Source of the DNA: an uncultured Bacteroidales bacterium
GTDB taxonomy: Bacteria; Bacteroidota; Bacteroidia; Bacteroidales; UBA932
DNA: 64,000 nucleotides
NCBI GenBank assembly: GCA_905235995.1
Contig: CAJONI010000020.1
Span: 1-64,000 of the forward strand
Direction: 5' to 3'
Position numbers and translations under genes: made by a program. Positions 20,247 through 30,088 of this stretch are shown in pieces. The notes beneath the pieces are model-generated. The model worked only from the letters and a program-made list of their open reading frames with translations. It searched no databases and was not told the DNA's origin. Each line of letters opens with the position of its first letter. Positions within the stretch are counted from its first letter, which is position 1.

Positions 20247-21013
20247 GATTCGTTTTTCTTGATGATCTCGCGGGCCAGGTTGAGGTAATTGTCGGCGCCT
20301 GCCGACCTGGCGTCGTAGAGTATCGCCGGCTTACCGTAGGAAGGGGCCTCGCTGAGCTTTACGTTCTTTGTGACCATGGTCTTGAACACCATGTCGGGAT
20401 AGTAGTTCTTGACTTCCTCCACTACCTGGTTGTGCAGCCTCAGGCGGCTGTCGTACATGGTGAAGAGGAAACCTTCGATCGTCAGCGCCGGATTGAGCCT
20501 GGTTCGTACTATGTTGATGGTATTCAGGAGCTTGCCAAGTCCTTCCAGGGGGAAATATTCCGGCTGGACGGGGATAATCACACTGTCGGCGGCCGTCAGG
20601 GCGTTGATGGTGATCAGTCCGAGCGAGGGGGCGCAGTCCACGATGATGTAGTCGTATTTCCCGCGTATGTCCGTGAGTGCGGTGCGGAGCACGTTCTCGC
20701 GGCCGGGGATCTCAAGCATCTCGATCTCTGCACCCACGAGGTTGATGTGGGAAGTGATTATGTCGAGGTGGTCGAGGCCCGTGGGCTTGATCACCTCCTC
20801 GACCTTGCGCTCGCCGATCAGCACTTCGTAGAGCGTGTCCTTTTCCTTGGAGTCGGGGTTGAAGTTCAGGCCGGAGGTGGTGTTGGCCTGGGGGTCGGCA
20901 TCGATGATCAGGGTGCGGTATTCCAGTACTGCGAGCGATGCGGCCAGGTTGATGGCGGAAGTGGTCTTTCCCACTCCTCCCTTCTGGTTTGCTATGGCTA
21001 TGATCTTTTCCAT
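20225..21013 (-). CDS. parA: ParA/Soj ATPase
   Basis: MEKIIAIANQKGGVGKTTSAINLAASLA. Confidence 0.95.
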   Translation of the reverse strand: MEKIIAIANQKGGVGKTTSAINLAASLAVLEYRTLIIDADPQANTTSGLNFNPDSKEKDTLYEVLIGERKVEEVIKPTGLDHLDIITSHINLVGAEIEMLEIPGRENVLRTALTDIRGKYDYIIVDCAPSLGLITINALTAADSVIIPVQPEYFPLEGLGKLLNTINIVRTRLNPALTIEGFLFTMYDSRLRLHNQVVEEVKNYYPDMVFKTMVTKNVKLSEAPSYGKPAILYDARSAGADNYLNLAREIIKKNESWQKEQR

Positions 21014-21023
21014 GGCTTGATGA

Positions 21024-22025
21024 CTATTCTTCAGGCTCGACATAGAGCCAGAAAATGAGCGGGGCATATTCCGGGACGAAATCGCCGCTTCCGGATTCAC
21101 CGTAGCCGAGGTCGGACCTGAACAGCGTGACCGCCTTCTCTCCGTAGTTCATGCGGGCCACCGCCTGTGCGAAACCTTCAACCACCCCGTTGTCGGAGGC
21201 CAGGTTTTCGGTGTCGGGCTTGTGGTAGGTGAAACTCAGGGCGTCGTAGCTGCGACTGCCGTCCCAGATGCGGTAGAACTTGGCGGTGTCCTGGATGTTG
21301 GTGTCGAACACCTGTCCGTTGAGCAGCCGTCCGATGTAGCGGACTTTGATCTCCTCGCCGTCGGCTATGGTGTCAGTTTCTGCGGTATGCTCCTCGAGCT
21401 TCGTGAAATACAAGCCCGTGGATACGGTGTCGGTACCGGGGTAGCGGGACTGGAACCACTCTTTCATGGCGCGGTCCTGCCAGGCCATGATGTCGGTGAC
21501 CACGGTGTCGATGGTCAGGTCGATCAATACGTTTGTTCCTTCGTCGGTCCCGCTGAAGGCTGCGTAGGTGCTGACTTCATGGTTCGAGGCGGAGTAGGGG
21601 ATGGCGATGCTGGCACGTCCTCCGCTGCGCATGGTCTTGAGCACTTCCTCCAGGCTGACGGGCAGGTAGCCCTGGTCCACGCGCCAGATGTCGCTTCCGT
21701 AGAAACTGGCGTTGCTGTAAGTGCCCAGCTGCTCTGCGAGTTCCATGATGTTTGTCGATATCACGGTTCCCTCGAGGGTGCGCTTGACATAATGGGCCCA
21801 CACGTAAGAGCTGTCGGTCACTGCGGGGCCTGCTCCCTGGCTCATGTCAAGGATGTAGGCGCCTTCGGTGCCATAGGGTTTTACGCCGGGGAAATGCGTG
21901 TTGATCCAGGCCTCCATGACGCGGTCGTAGGAGGCGTAGGAATCCTCTTCCGGATCGACGGCGCAGGAAACCGCGGCCAGTGCGGAAACGCCAAGGATTG
22001 CTATGAGGAGCTTTTTCATTTTCAT
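21024..22025 (-). CDS. FKBP-type peptidyl-prolyl isomerase-like lipoprotein
   Basis: Lipobox (AAVSCAV); GEEIKVRYIGRLLNGQVFDTN. Confidence 0.75.
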   Translation of the reverse strand: MKMKKLLIAILGVSALAAVSCAVDPEEDSYASYDRVMEAWINTHFPGVKPYGTEGAYILDMSQGAGPAVTDSSYVWAHYVKRTLEGTVISTNIMELAEQLGTYSNASFYGSDIWRVDQGYLPVSLEEVLKTMRSGGRASIAIPYSASNHEVSTYAAFSGTDEGTNVLIDLTIDTVVTDIMAWQDRAMKEWFQSRYPGTDTVSTGLYFTKLEEHTAETDTIADGEEIKVRYIGRLLNGQVFDTNIQDTAKFYRIWDGSRSYDALSFTYHKPDTENLASDNGVVEGFAQAVARMNYGEKAVTLFRSDLGYGESGSGDFVPEYAPLIFWLYVEPEE

Positions 22026-22027
22026 GC

Positions 22028-22525
22028 TTACTGATTCTTTTTGATGGCGGCCACCAGCACGTCGAACATCAGGGCTGTGTTTTCAGGTACCAGACCCACG
22101 GCCTGTTTGCCGTAGCCAAGCTGGGAAGGGAAGAGCAGCAGTACTTCGGAACCGAGACGGGAGCCCGGCAGACCGCGGTCGAGGCCCTTGATCAGGTCGC
22201 CGGCACCGATCCTGTAGATGCCTTCGTCTTCGACGAACAGCGCGGAGGGGCCTCCCGAAGCGAAGGTAAAGCCCCTGAAAAGGATGTAGACCGAATCGCC
22301 TGGTTCTATCACCTGCGCGGTCTGGAGCGAATCGGCGATGACCACGCGGCTGACGCCGTCCTGGCGTATCACTTCGTAGTCGGCGAAGGTCTTGCTGATG
22401 TAGTCGTCGATGTATTTCTCCTGGTTGATGTTGGCCTCGCGCACTTCCGGGTCGCACGAGGGTGCGAGAAGCAGGAGCGGCAAGAGCAGCAGGCAGGTGA
22501 GTATGGTGGTCAAATGGCGCATCAT
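22028..22525 (-). CDS. FKBP-type peptidyl-prolyl isomerase lipoprotein
   Basis: Lipobox (LAPSCDP); LIKGLDRGLPGSRLGSEVLLLFPSQLGYGKQAVGLVPENTALMFDVLV. Confidence 0.8.
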   Translation of the reverse strand: MMRHLTTILTCLLLLPLLLLAPSCDPEVREANINQEKYIDDYISKTFADYEVIRQDGVSRVVIADSLQTAQVIEPGDSVYILFRGFTFASGGPSALFVEDEGIYRIGAGDLIKGLDRGLPGSRLGSEVLLLFPSQLGYGKQAVGLVPENTALMFDVLVAAIKKNQ

Positions 22526-22556
22526 GTAACCTGCAAAGGTAAGCAAAAGATATGCC

Positions 22557-23597
22557 TTATGAAAATTTTTCTTCCTCCATCCAGGCGGCCAGGGCCTGTT
22601 CGAAATAGGCGGGGACTTCCTCTACGGGCATGTAGAGCCTTCCGCCCGAGGCGTTGCGGTGACCGCCGCCGTTGAAGAACCTGATGGCGAAGCGGTTCAC
22701 GTCGATCTCGCCCTTGGAGCGCAGCGACACCCGTACGTAGGTGCCTTCGTCGTTCTCGGAGAAGAGAGCGCTTACGTCCACGCCCGAAATCGCCAGCGGC
22801 AGGTTGACGAAGCCCTCGCTGTCGCCGGCCTGGAAGTGGTAGCGTTGCTTCTCCTTGCGTGTCAGGACCATATACGCAGTGCGGTATTCCGGGAGCACCT
22901 TCATCTTGTCCTTGACCATGTGCCCCAGCAGGCGGGTGCGCGAAACTGTGTAGCAGTTGAGCACCTTGTCCTGCAGTTCGTCCTTGTTGACGCCGCGGGC
23001 TATGAGCTGCGACGCCATGTCGAAGGTCCCCGGGAAAACCGAATTCGAAAAGTTGTTCGTGTCGGTCATCATGCCCACGTAGAGCGATTCCGCGCAGCGA
23101 AGGTTGAGGCGCTGCAGGTCGCCCGCCACGTCGGGCATCGCGAGCAGGATGCGGAACAGAAGTTCGCAGGTCGAGGATACCCCGGTAGTCGAATATGCCA
23201 GGTCGAAGCGGTCGAGCTCGGCGGCCAGATGGTGGTCGATGAGCACTTTGGGCGCATGGGCCGCGATGATGTCTTCTTCGAGGTATTCGGTGCGGGACAG
23301 GCGGTTGAAGTCGAGGCAGACGATGAGGCCTGCGCCGGCTACGAGCCTGCGCGCCTCATCCATCGACTTTTCGCATATGACCATGCGGTCGGCCGGGTCG
23401 GAAGGCTCGAGGAACGACATGTTGTCGGGATAAGGGCTGGGCAGGATTATGCGGACCCTCTTCCCGCGCCCCTTGAGGTAGTGGTAGGCCGCAGTCACGC
23501 TTCCAAGCGAATCTCCGTCGGGGTTGAAGTGCCCTATCAAGGCGATGTCGTCGGTATGGGAAAGAAAGGCTTCCAGTTTGGAGATGTCAGGGGTCAT
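22557..23597 (-). CDS. DHH/DHHA1 phosphoesterase (NrnA-like oligoribonuclease/pAp phosphatase)
   Basis: IGHFNPDGDSLGS, LIDHHLAAE, GGGHRNASGG. Confidence 0.9.
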   Translation of the reverse strand: MTPDISKLEAFLSHTDDIALIGHFNPDGDSLGSVTAAYHYLKGRGKRVRIILPSPYPDNMSFLEPSDPADRMVICEKSMDEARRLVAGAGLIVCLDFNRLSRTEYLEEDIIAAHAPKVLIDHHLAAELDRFDLAYSTTGVSSTCELLFRILLAMPDVAGDLQRLNLRCAESLYVGMMTDTNNFSNSVFPGTFDMASQLIARGVNKDELQDKVLNCYTVSRTRLLGHMVKDKMKVLPEYRTAYMVLTRKEKQRYHFQAGDSEGFVNLPLAISGVDVSALFSENDEGTYVRVSLRSKGEIDVNRFAIRFFNGGGHRNASGGRLYMPVEEVPAYFEQALAAWMEEEKFS

Positions 23598-23727
23598 ATT
23601 CTGCTGGTCTTCGGGCTAAGTCGGTGCAAAATTAAAAATATATTGTATGCTTGAAATAATTTTTTTATTTTTGTAGGTCAAATCGAATTTGGCTTATTGC
23701 GCGAGAAAAATATTAAAATTAACCATA

Positions 23728-24423
23728 ATGAGAAAACTTTTAACCTATTGCATCTTCCCGCTGATCATCATCTGCCTGGCTTATCTTCTGTTCAGCAGCA
23801 TCAACAAGCCGATGAAATTCAACAACGAGCTCAAGCAGCGCAGCAATGTGGCGATCGAGCAGCTGAAAGACATCCGCACCCTCCAGGTAACCTACAAGGA
23901 CACCTACGGCCACTATGCCCCGGTGATGGACTCTCTCATCGATTTCTACAACAACGGCAAGATCGAGATCATGCGCCAGATCGGTTCCGAAGACGACTCC
24001 ACCGCCGTCCTCCATACCGAAGCGGTCAAGAAGTCGCTGAAAAACCTCAAGGGCACTGCACTCCAGGCAAAGCTCTACGAACTCTATGAGGCCGGCGACA
24101 ACAATCTCATCATCCGTATCCCCCAGGAGACCGCCGTCAAGGACACCCTCTTCCGCAGCCGTGCCGGCTTCGACGTGGAGAAACTCCGCTACATCCCCTT
24201 CTCCGAGGGTGACACCGTCCAGATGACCAGCATCGTCAAGCAGGTGTCGGGCGTCGACGTGCCGCTCTTCGAGGCCAAGATGCACTACAAGGCCCTGCTC
24301 AAGGGCATGGACCACCAGCAGATCGTCAACCTCGTCGCCGAGCGTGAAGACACCGGCCGTTATCCCGGCCTCATGGTGGGTTCCATCGAGAACGCCAACA
24401 ACAACGCCGGAAACTGGGAGTAG
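23728..24423 (+). CDS. Conserved Bacteroidales-type membrane-anchored protein, function unknown
   Basis: N-terminal TM helix, coiled-coil-like segment; no recognised domain. Confidence 0.5.
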   Translation: MRKLLTYCIFPLIIICLAYLLFSSINKPMKFNNELKQRSNVAIEQLKDIRTLQVTYKDTYGHYAPVMDSLIDFYNNGKIEIMRQIGSEDDSTAVLHTEAVKKSLKNLKGTALQAKLYELYEAGDNNLIIRIPQETAVKDTLFRSRAGFDVEKLRYIPFSEGDTVQMTSIVKQVSGVDVPLFEAKMHYKALLKGMDHQQIVNLVAEREDTGRYPGLMVGSIENANNNAGNWE

Positions 24424-24875
24424 TGCTTAAATATACCCTGGTTCCGGAGGAGTTCTTCTCGCCGGACAGTGCCCGCGAACTCCTGTCGCAGGTCGTGATC
24501 CTGGAGAAGAACGAAACGGTAGAAAGTATTGAACTGCCTTGCTATAAGGCAGTTCTTATTTATGCCGGAGAAGAGTCCCATGCCCGTGCGGTAGCCACGA
24601 TGGCTGAGGCCGCCAAGGCCCTGGACCGCTACAACAAGCTGGTGGTCCGTCTGGGCGAAGACATGGTCGACATCGTTCTGGCCGTGGGTGACAAGCTGCT
24701 GCTCTGCAATTCCTATCCGGCCCCGGATCCCGTGACGGCCCAGTATTTCCTGTTCGCCGCCCTCCGCCCCTTCCAGATCAATCCCGAGGTGACGACTGTA
24801 AACTTCTGCGGCGACGTGCCGGAGTCGGTGAAGAGCGACCTTTTCCGCCACTTCGCCAGCGTGGAGGTGTTATGA
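24423..24875 (+). CDS. DUF3822-like protein (probably truncated form)
   Basis: Position upstream of rsmD and sequence pattern (ARAVATMAEAAKALDRYNK..., QYFLFAALRPFQIN). Confidence 0.6.
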   Translation: MLKYTLVPEEFFSPDSARELLSQVVILEKNETVESIELPCYKAVLIYAGEESHARAVATMAEAAKALDRYNKLVVRLGEDMVDIVLAVGDKLLLCNSYPAPDPVTAQYFLFAALRPFQINPEVTTVNFCGDVPESVKSDLFRHFASVEVL

Positions 24876-25420
24876 GGATCATAGGCGGCTCGCTGAAGGG
24901 CAAGGCGATCCTGCCCCCTTCCGGCTACAAGGCCCGTCCGACCACCGATTTCGCCCGGGAGGGCCTGTTCAACACGCTCGACAGCGAATACGAATTCGAC
25001 GGCCTGGCCGTGCTCGACCTTTTCGGCGGCACGGGCGCCGTCTCGTTCGAGTTCGCCTCGCGCGGTGCGGGTTCCGTGGTCACGGTGGAGATGAACCCCG
25101 CCCATGTCGCCTTCATCAAGCGTACCGCCGCGTCGCTCGGGATGGCCTCGCGGGTGCAGGTGGTCCACCACAACGTATTCGATTTCCTCGGCATCTGCAC
25201 CCGTCGTTTCGATATCGTGTTCGCCGATCCTCCTTACGCCCTGGAAGGCCTCGATACCCTTCCCGACCGCATCCTGGAAAGGGGCCTGGTCTACGACGAG
25301 GGCTATCTCATTCTCGAACACCCTGCAGATTACAACTTTGCCGCACATCCCTCCTTCGTGAAGGAGAAGAAGTACGGCAACGTTCACTTCAGTTTCTTCC
25401 GGCCTCTCAGCCTTGGGTGA
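24872..25420 (+). CDS. rsmD: 16S rRNA (guanine(966)-N(2))-methyltransferase RsmD
   Basis: MRIIGGSLKGKAI, RPTTDFAREGLFN, VLDLFGGTGAVSFE, VFADPPY. Confidence 0.94.
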   Translation: MRIIGGSLKGKAILPPSGYKARPTTDFAREGLFNTLDSEYEFDGLAVLDLFGGTGAVSFEFASRGAGSVVTVEMNPAHVAFIKRTAASLGMASRVQVVHHNVFDFLGICTRRFDIVFADPPYALEGLDTLPDRILERGLVYDEGYLILEHPADYNFAAHPSFVKEKKYGNVHFSFFRPLSLG

Positions 25421-27335
25421 CGAAGCGGAAGAAGGGCTCGATGTCTTTCTTTTCGCGGAAACGCGCCATGTAGGCATGGTCGCCAAGGTCGTCGGCAAGG
25501 GCCGACGGCACCCTTTCGCTCATACGTATGGCATCGCCGTAGCGCGCCATGACCTCATCGTGGCTGTGGGCGTAGCGGTGCGAGTCGCGCCGGGAGGCAT
25601 AGGCGCAGTAGAACTGCTCGCCCTGGTCCTTGCGGCGCTCGTCGAAGGCCACCATGTCGGCCCATATCTGGTAGACGTCGGTGGAGTGGGCGAAGTTCAT
25701 CATGTCGGGGGTGTAGCCGCCCGGGGGTCGCATGTTGACCTCCAGGCCCACGTAGTCGCCCTTCTTGCCAAGGCCTTCACGGTCGCGGTCGAGCTGGAAG
25801 AACTCCAGGTGGACGAAGCGGCTCTTCACGCCGAAGGCCCTCACGGTGCGCCTGCCGATTTCGGCCAGGGCCTTCGGAACAGTCTTGTTGGTCCAGTAGC
25901 AGGTGTCGAGGTCGTTGTGGACGATCTCCATGATGGGGGTGGGGAAGATGGTGTTGTTCTCGAAAATGGGCTCCATCCTTGAGTTGAAGATTGCATCGTA
26001 GCTCACCAGCAGCCCGGTGACGAATTCCTCTATCACGAAATAGACATGGTTGTCGGCGTGGTCTGCGAACCAGGCTTCGAGTTCGGCGTCGTCGTGGAGT
26101 TTGAAGGTGCCCGAAGCGCCCATGCCGTTTTCGGGCTTGGCGATCACGGGGTAGCCGGTCCTGGCCACGAAGGCGCGCACGGCTTCCCTGCCTTCCGCGG
26201 CACGGATCTGGCGGGCTGTCGGAATCCCGCCCAGACCGTAGTATTTCTTCATTTCGGCCTTGCTGCGGATGGCGGCTATCTGGTCGGTCTTGATGCCGCT
26301 CGTCACGTTGAAGTCGGTGCGGAGGCGGGCGTCCTGCTCCAGCCAGTATTCGTTGTTCGACTCGATCCAGTCGATACGGCCATATTTGTTGGCGAACCAG
26401 GCCACGGCGCGGTATATCTCGTCGTAGTCCTCGAGGTTTTTCACCTTATAATAGTCTGTGAGTTGCTGACGCAGTTCCCACGGCAGGTTCTCGTAAGCGG
26501 TATCGGCGATGCCGAGCACGTTGACGCCGTTGCGCCGGGCTCCTGCGCAGAAATGCCAGTAGGTCTGCGGGAAATGGGGTGAGATAAAGACAAGGTTCAT
26601 AAAACTGTAGGATTGGTTTTCTTCGGATATGCGGCGCATCGAGCCTCGGGAGATTTCCCAGGCTTCGCCGCGGAGTTCGGCCGGACGGCCTTCCTTCCTG
26701 ACGACGTAGCCCCCGTCGGGGAAGGTGTAGAATCTGTGGCCCCAGCTGTCGGGGAAGGCCACGTCTTCGAACAGGCGCAGGCCGTCGACCGTGGCGTTCC
26801 TGACCTGGTAGTAATGGGGGACAAGCTGGATGTCGGTCAGTCCCAGGCCTTCCAGCCAGCGCCGGTAGCCGGGGTCAATGGCTTCGCCAGGGTATTCAGG
26901 GTGGGAATACACCCGTCCGGCACAGTTCATCGAGCCTGCGCTGCAGCCCATGACCACGCCCCGGAAGTCCTTCAGGAGGGCTTTCAGGCCGATTTCATTG
27001 ATGAAGCGGTTCTGAGTGGGCACATGTCCGCCGCATAGTATTATCCAGTCGGCGCGGGCGACGAGTTGCGGCACCTTCGCCGCGTTCCGGCGGTCGAGCA
27101 TCACGAACGACGAGGTGGAGATGCCCGATTTGTGAATGCAGTCGCCCATGCCTTTCCGTACGGAATCAGTGAAGGCGCGGTCGTCGGGAGCGGCGCTGAT
27201 GAGCAGCACCCTCGGCGCGCGCTTACCTCCGGTGACCTGGCGCAGTGCGGCCTTGACCTCGGCCAGGAAGCCGTTGTCGCTGGTAAACCTGTCCTGCCCG
27301 TAACGGGTCGGACTGCCTGTCAGGAAAAGAATCAT
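25407..27335 (-). CDS. Fusion: peptidase S51-like (cyanophycinase/peptidase E type) N-domain and ATP-grasp C-domain
   Basis: VVMGCSAGSMN nucleophile motif; ATP-grasp GYPVIAKPENGMGASGTFKL, VEEFVTGLLVSYD, VGLEVNMRPPGG. Confidence 0.82.
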   Translation of the reverse strand: MILFLTGSPTRYGQDRFTSDNGFLAEVKAALRQVTGGKRAPRVLLISAAPDDRAFTDSVRKGMGDCIHKSGISTSSFVMLDRRNAAKVPQLVARADWIILCGGHVPTQNRFINEIGLKALLKDFRGVVMGCSAGSMNCAGRVYSHPEYPGEAIDPGYRRWLEGLGLTDIQLVPHYYQVRNATVDGLRLFEDVAFPDSWGHRFYTFPDGGYVVRKEGRPAELRGEAWEISRGSMRRISEENQSYSFMNLVFISPHFPQTYWHFCAGARRNGVNVLGIADTAYENLPWELRQQLTDYYKVKNLEDYDEIYRAVAWFANKYGRIDWIESNNEYWLEQDARLRTDFNVTSGIKTDQIAAIRSKAEMKKYYGLGGIPTARQIRAAEGREAVRAFVARTGYPVIAKPENGMGASGTFKLHDDAELEAWFADHADNHVYFVIEEFVTGLLVSYDAIFNSRMEPIFENNTIFPTPIMEIVHNDLDTCYWTNKTVPKALAEIGRRTVRAFGVKSRFVHLEFFQLDRDREGLGKKGDYVGLEVNMRPPGGYTPDMMNFAHSTDVYQIWADMVAFDERRKDQGEQFYCAYASRRDSHRYAHSHDEVMARYGDAIRMSERVPSALADDLGDHAYMARFREKKDIEPFFRFVTQG

Positions 27336-27607
27336 CGCTGGTTTTCGCCGCCCAGGAAAGCGCAGCCGTCACAGCCGCCTTCGGGACAGGATTCAGGCAG
27401 TTTGCCGCTGGCCGCGGCCTTCGGATTGCGTTTGCGCCACAGTTTCAGTTCCTCCTCCTTCGCGCAGACCACTCCCCGCTTGCGGAGCTCCTTGTTGCGG
27501 GAGATCTCCCCGTCGGGGAACTTCCCGTCTTTCTTGACAAGGATGGTGACAGCCATCCCGGCAACGCCGACGGCAAGGAGTATGACTGCGAGGAGGAAGA
27601 CTTTCAT
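27332..27607 (-). CDS. Small single-TM protein with Cys-rich C-terminus
   Basis: TM helix VFLLAVILLAVGVAGMAVTIL; CPEGGCDGCAF. Confidence 0.6.
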   Translation of the reverse strand: MKVFLLAVILLAVGVAGMAVTILVKKDGKFPDGEISRNKELRKRGVVCAKEEELKLWRKRNPKAAASGKLPESCPEGGCDGCAFLGGENQR

Positions 27608-27611
27608 GGCA

Positions 27612-28457
27612 CTATACCTGCTTGAAAGGAGGTACTACGGCATGGCTGCCCACGGTAAGCACCTGGGGAATCTGCATGGCCTTGAAGGCCGCAGCGTTCT
27701 TGAGGCGGACGATGCGCTCCACCAGGGCCCTGTCGGTGCCGCGGGCAACCACCTCGTCCGGGCTCAGCTCCTCTTCGCAGAGGGCGTGCAGCACGGGGTC
27801 GAGCTGGTCGTATGGCGGCAGGGAGTCGCTGTCCTTCTGGCCGGGATGCAACTCGGCGGAGGGTGCTTTTTCTAGTATCGCCGCAGGAATGATCTCCCGC
27901 CCGTGAAGGGTATTAATGTAGCGCGACAGCTCGTAGACCTGCAGCTTGTAGAGGTCGGCGATCACCATCACCGCGCCGCAGAGGTCGCCGTAGAGCGTGC
28001 CGTAGCCCATGAAGAGCTCGCTCTTGTTGGAGGTGTTGAGCAGCAGGGCGTCGAAACGGTTCGACCAGGTCATCAGGATCGCACCGCGTATGCGGGCCTG
28101 CAGGTTCTCCTGGGCCACGCTCCATCCGGCCCCTTCGAAGAACCCGGCCATCTCTTCCATCGCCTTGCGGTAGATCGCGCCGATGGGGACGGTGTCGGTG
28201 TCGATGCCGAGATTTTGCGCGAGGGCCAGCGAATCGTCGACGGAGCCTTTCGAGGAGAATTCGGAGGGCATCAGGATACCGTGGACGTTGTCCGGGCCGA
28301 GCGCGTCGACGGCCAGGGCGGCTACAAGAGCCGAGTCGATGCCGCCGGAGAGGCCCAGCACGGCGCGGGTCTTGCCGGCACCGGCAAAGAAGCCGCGGAG
28401 CTTTTCTGTCAGCAGGCCGTGGACCTCTGCTATGCTGCGGGAAGGCTCGAAGACCAT
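27612..28457 (-). CDS. nadE: NAD+ synthase
   Basis: LGLSGGIDSALVAALA, NTSNKSELFMGYGTLYGDLCG; start reassigned to MVFEPSRS. Confidence 0.9.
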   Translation of the reverse strand: MVFEPSRSIAEVHGLLTEKLRGFFAGAGKTRAVLGLSGGIDSALVAALAVDALGPDNVHGILMPSEFSSKGSVDDSLALAQNLGIDTDTVPIGAIYRKAMEEMAGFFEGAGWSVAQENLQARIRGAILMTWSNRFDALLLNTSNKSELFMGYGTLYGDLCGAVMVIADLYKLQVYELSRYINTLHGREIIPAAILEKAPSAELHPGQKDSDSLPPYDQLDPVLHALCEEELSPDEVVARGTDRALVERIVRLKNAAAFKAMQIPQVLTVGSHAVVPPFKQV

Positions 28458-28459
28458 GG

Positions 28460-29410
28460 CTATGAGGTGATGAACAGGTCGCTCACCGGCTCGTTGTGGT
28501 AGATGCGGTCGATGACGCTGGCGAATACGCCGGTCATCGAAAGCACGGTGAATATGGAATTGTCGGCATCTTTCCTGAGAGGGACGGTGTCGGCCACGAT
28601 GAATTCCTTGATGGAAGAGGCGTAGATGCGCTCGTAGGCGGGACCCGAGAGGATGGGGTGGGTGCATACTGCGCGGACGCTGAGCGCTCCGCGTTCCATC
28701 AGCACGTCGGCGCACTTGGTGATGGTGCCTGCCGTGTCGACCATGTCGTCGACTATCACGACGTTGCGGCCCTGGACTTCGCCGATGGCGGTCATGCTGC
28801 CCACCACGTTGGCCTTGCTGCGGTCCTTATGGCAGATGATCAGCTGCGCTCCGAGGTTCTTGGCATACACGTTGGCCTTCTTGGCGCCGCCCATGTCGGG
28901 CGAGGCGATCGAGAGGTTCTCCAGGTTCATGGACTGGATGTAGGGGATGAAGATCGAGCTGGCCCACAGGTGGTCGACGGGGATGTCGAAGAAGCCCTGG
29001 ATCTGGGCGGCGTGGAGCTCGCAGGTCATCACGCGGTCGCAACCTGCGGCGGTAAGCATGTTGGCCACGAGCTTCGAGCCGATCGATACGCGAGGCTTGT
29101 CCTTGCGGTCCTGGCGGGCCCATCCGAAGTAGGGTATCACTGCAATCACCTTGTAGGCGGATGCGCGGCGGGCGGCGTCTATCATCAGCAGCAGTTCGAA
29201 GAGGTTGTTGGCGGGAGGATTGGTGCTCTGGACGATGAAAACCGTGGCGCCGCGGACGCTTTCCGTGAACTGGGGTTGGAATTCCCCGTCGCTGAAGACA
29301 GTCAACTCTGCATCTCCGAGTTGGGTGCCCAGCTGCTCGGCGACCTGCTGGGCAAAGGTGTAGGAGCCTCTGCAGGAGAAAATTTTCAGTCTATGGTCGT
29401 ACTGTTCCAT
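28460..29410 (-). CDS. prs: Ribose-phosphate pyrophosphokinase
   Basis: FSDGEFQPQ, VVIVDDMVDTAGTITKCADVL. Confidence 0.95.
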   Translation of the reverse strand: MEQYDHRLKIFSCRGSYTFAQQVAEQLGTQLGDAELTVFSDGEFQPQFTESVRGATVFIVQSTNPPANNLFELLLMIDAARRASAYKVIAVIPYFGWARQDRKDKPRVSIGSKLVANMLTAAGCDRVMTCELHAAQIQGFFDIPVDHLWASSIFIPYIQSMNLENLSIASPDMGGAKKANVYAKNLGAQLIICHKDRSKANVVGSMTAIGEVQGRNVVIVDDMVDTAGTITKCADVLMERGALSVRAVCTHPILSGPAYERIYASSIKEFIVADTVPLRKDADNSIFTVLSMTGVFASVIDRIYHNEPVSDLFITS

Positions 29411-29423
29411 GAATGGAGAAAGT

Positions 29424-30023
29424 TTATGACAGGTTTTTTAGGATTGAATCTATATAGGTAAGGATCTCTTCACGTCCGTCGCCCGTGACGGAGGAGCTGC
29501 AGAAGGCTGGCGGTAGTTCCTCCCAGCTCTCCGAAAGGACGGCTTCGTTGCGCGCTATCCTTTCCTTGAGTGCGACCGGTCCCAACTTGTCGCATTTGGT
29601 GTAGACCAGGGCGAAAGGTATGCCTTCCGCTCCGAGTTCGTCGATGAATTCCCGGTCGATGTCCTGCAGGTCGTGGCGCGCATCGAGCAGCACGAAAAGC
29701 AGTACCAGGTCCTCCGAGTGGAGTATGTAGTCGCCTATGATATCCTGAATCCTTTGACGTCCTTCCTTCCCAAGCCGGGCGTAGCCGTAGCCGGGCAGGT
29801 CGACAAGGTACCAGGAGTCGTTTATAAGGAAATGATTGACCAGCTGCGTTTTGCCTGGTGTCGCGGAAGTGTGGGCCAGGCCCTTTTTCCCGCAGAGGCG
29901 GTTGATTAGCGATGATTTTCCGACGTTGCTCCTCCCTATGAAGGCGAACTCCGGACGGGCGGGTTTCGGCTTCTGGTCCGTGTGCTGGCTGCTGCCGGCA
30001 AAGAGGGCCTGTTTGATTACCAT
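29424..30023 (-). CDS. engB: Ribosome biogenesis GTP-binding protein YsxC/EngB
   Basis: FIGRSNVGKSSLINRL, PGKTQLVNHF, VDLPGYGYA. Confidence 0.95.
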   Translation of the reverse strand: MVIKQALFAGSSQHTDQKPKPARPEFAFIGRSNVGKSSLINRLCGKKGLAHTSATPGKTQLVNHFLINDSWYLVDLPGYGYARLGKEGRQRIQDIIGDYILHSEDLVLLFVLLDARHDLQDIDREFIDELGAEGIPFALVYTKCDKLGPVALKERIARNEAVLSESWEELPPAFCSSSVTGDGREEILTYIDSILKNLS

Positions 30024-30088
30024 GTCGGAAGGATTAGACAGCGCAAAAATACGAAAATAATCGGGATAATTTTCCTATATTTGTCAAC

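Noticed and set aside
19362-21013. parS site near parAB
   Set aside because: No copy of a TGTTTCACGTGAAACA-like site was found by eye; a genome-wide motif scan would be needed.
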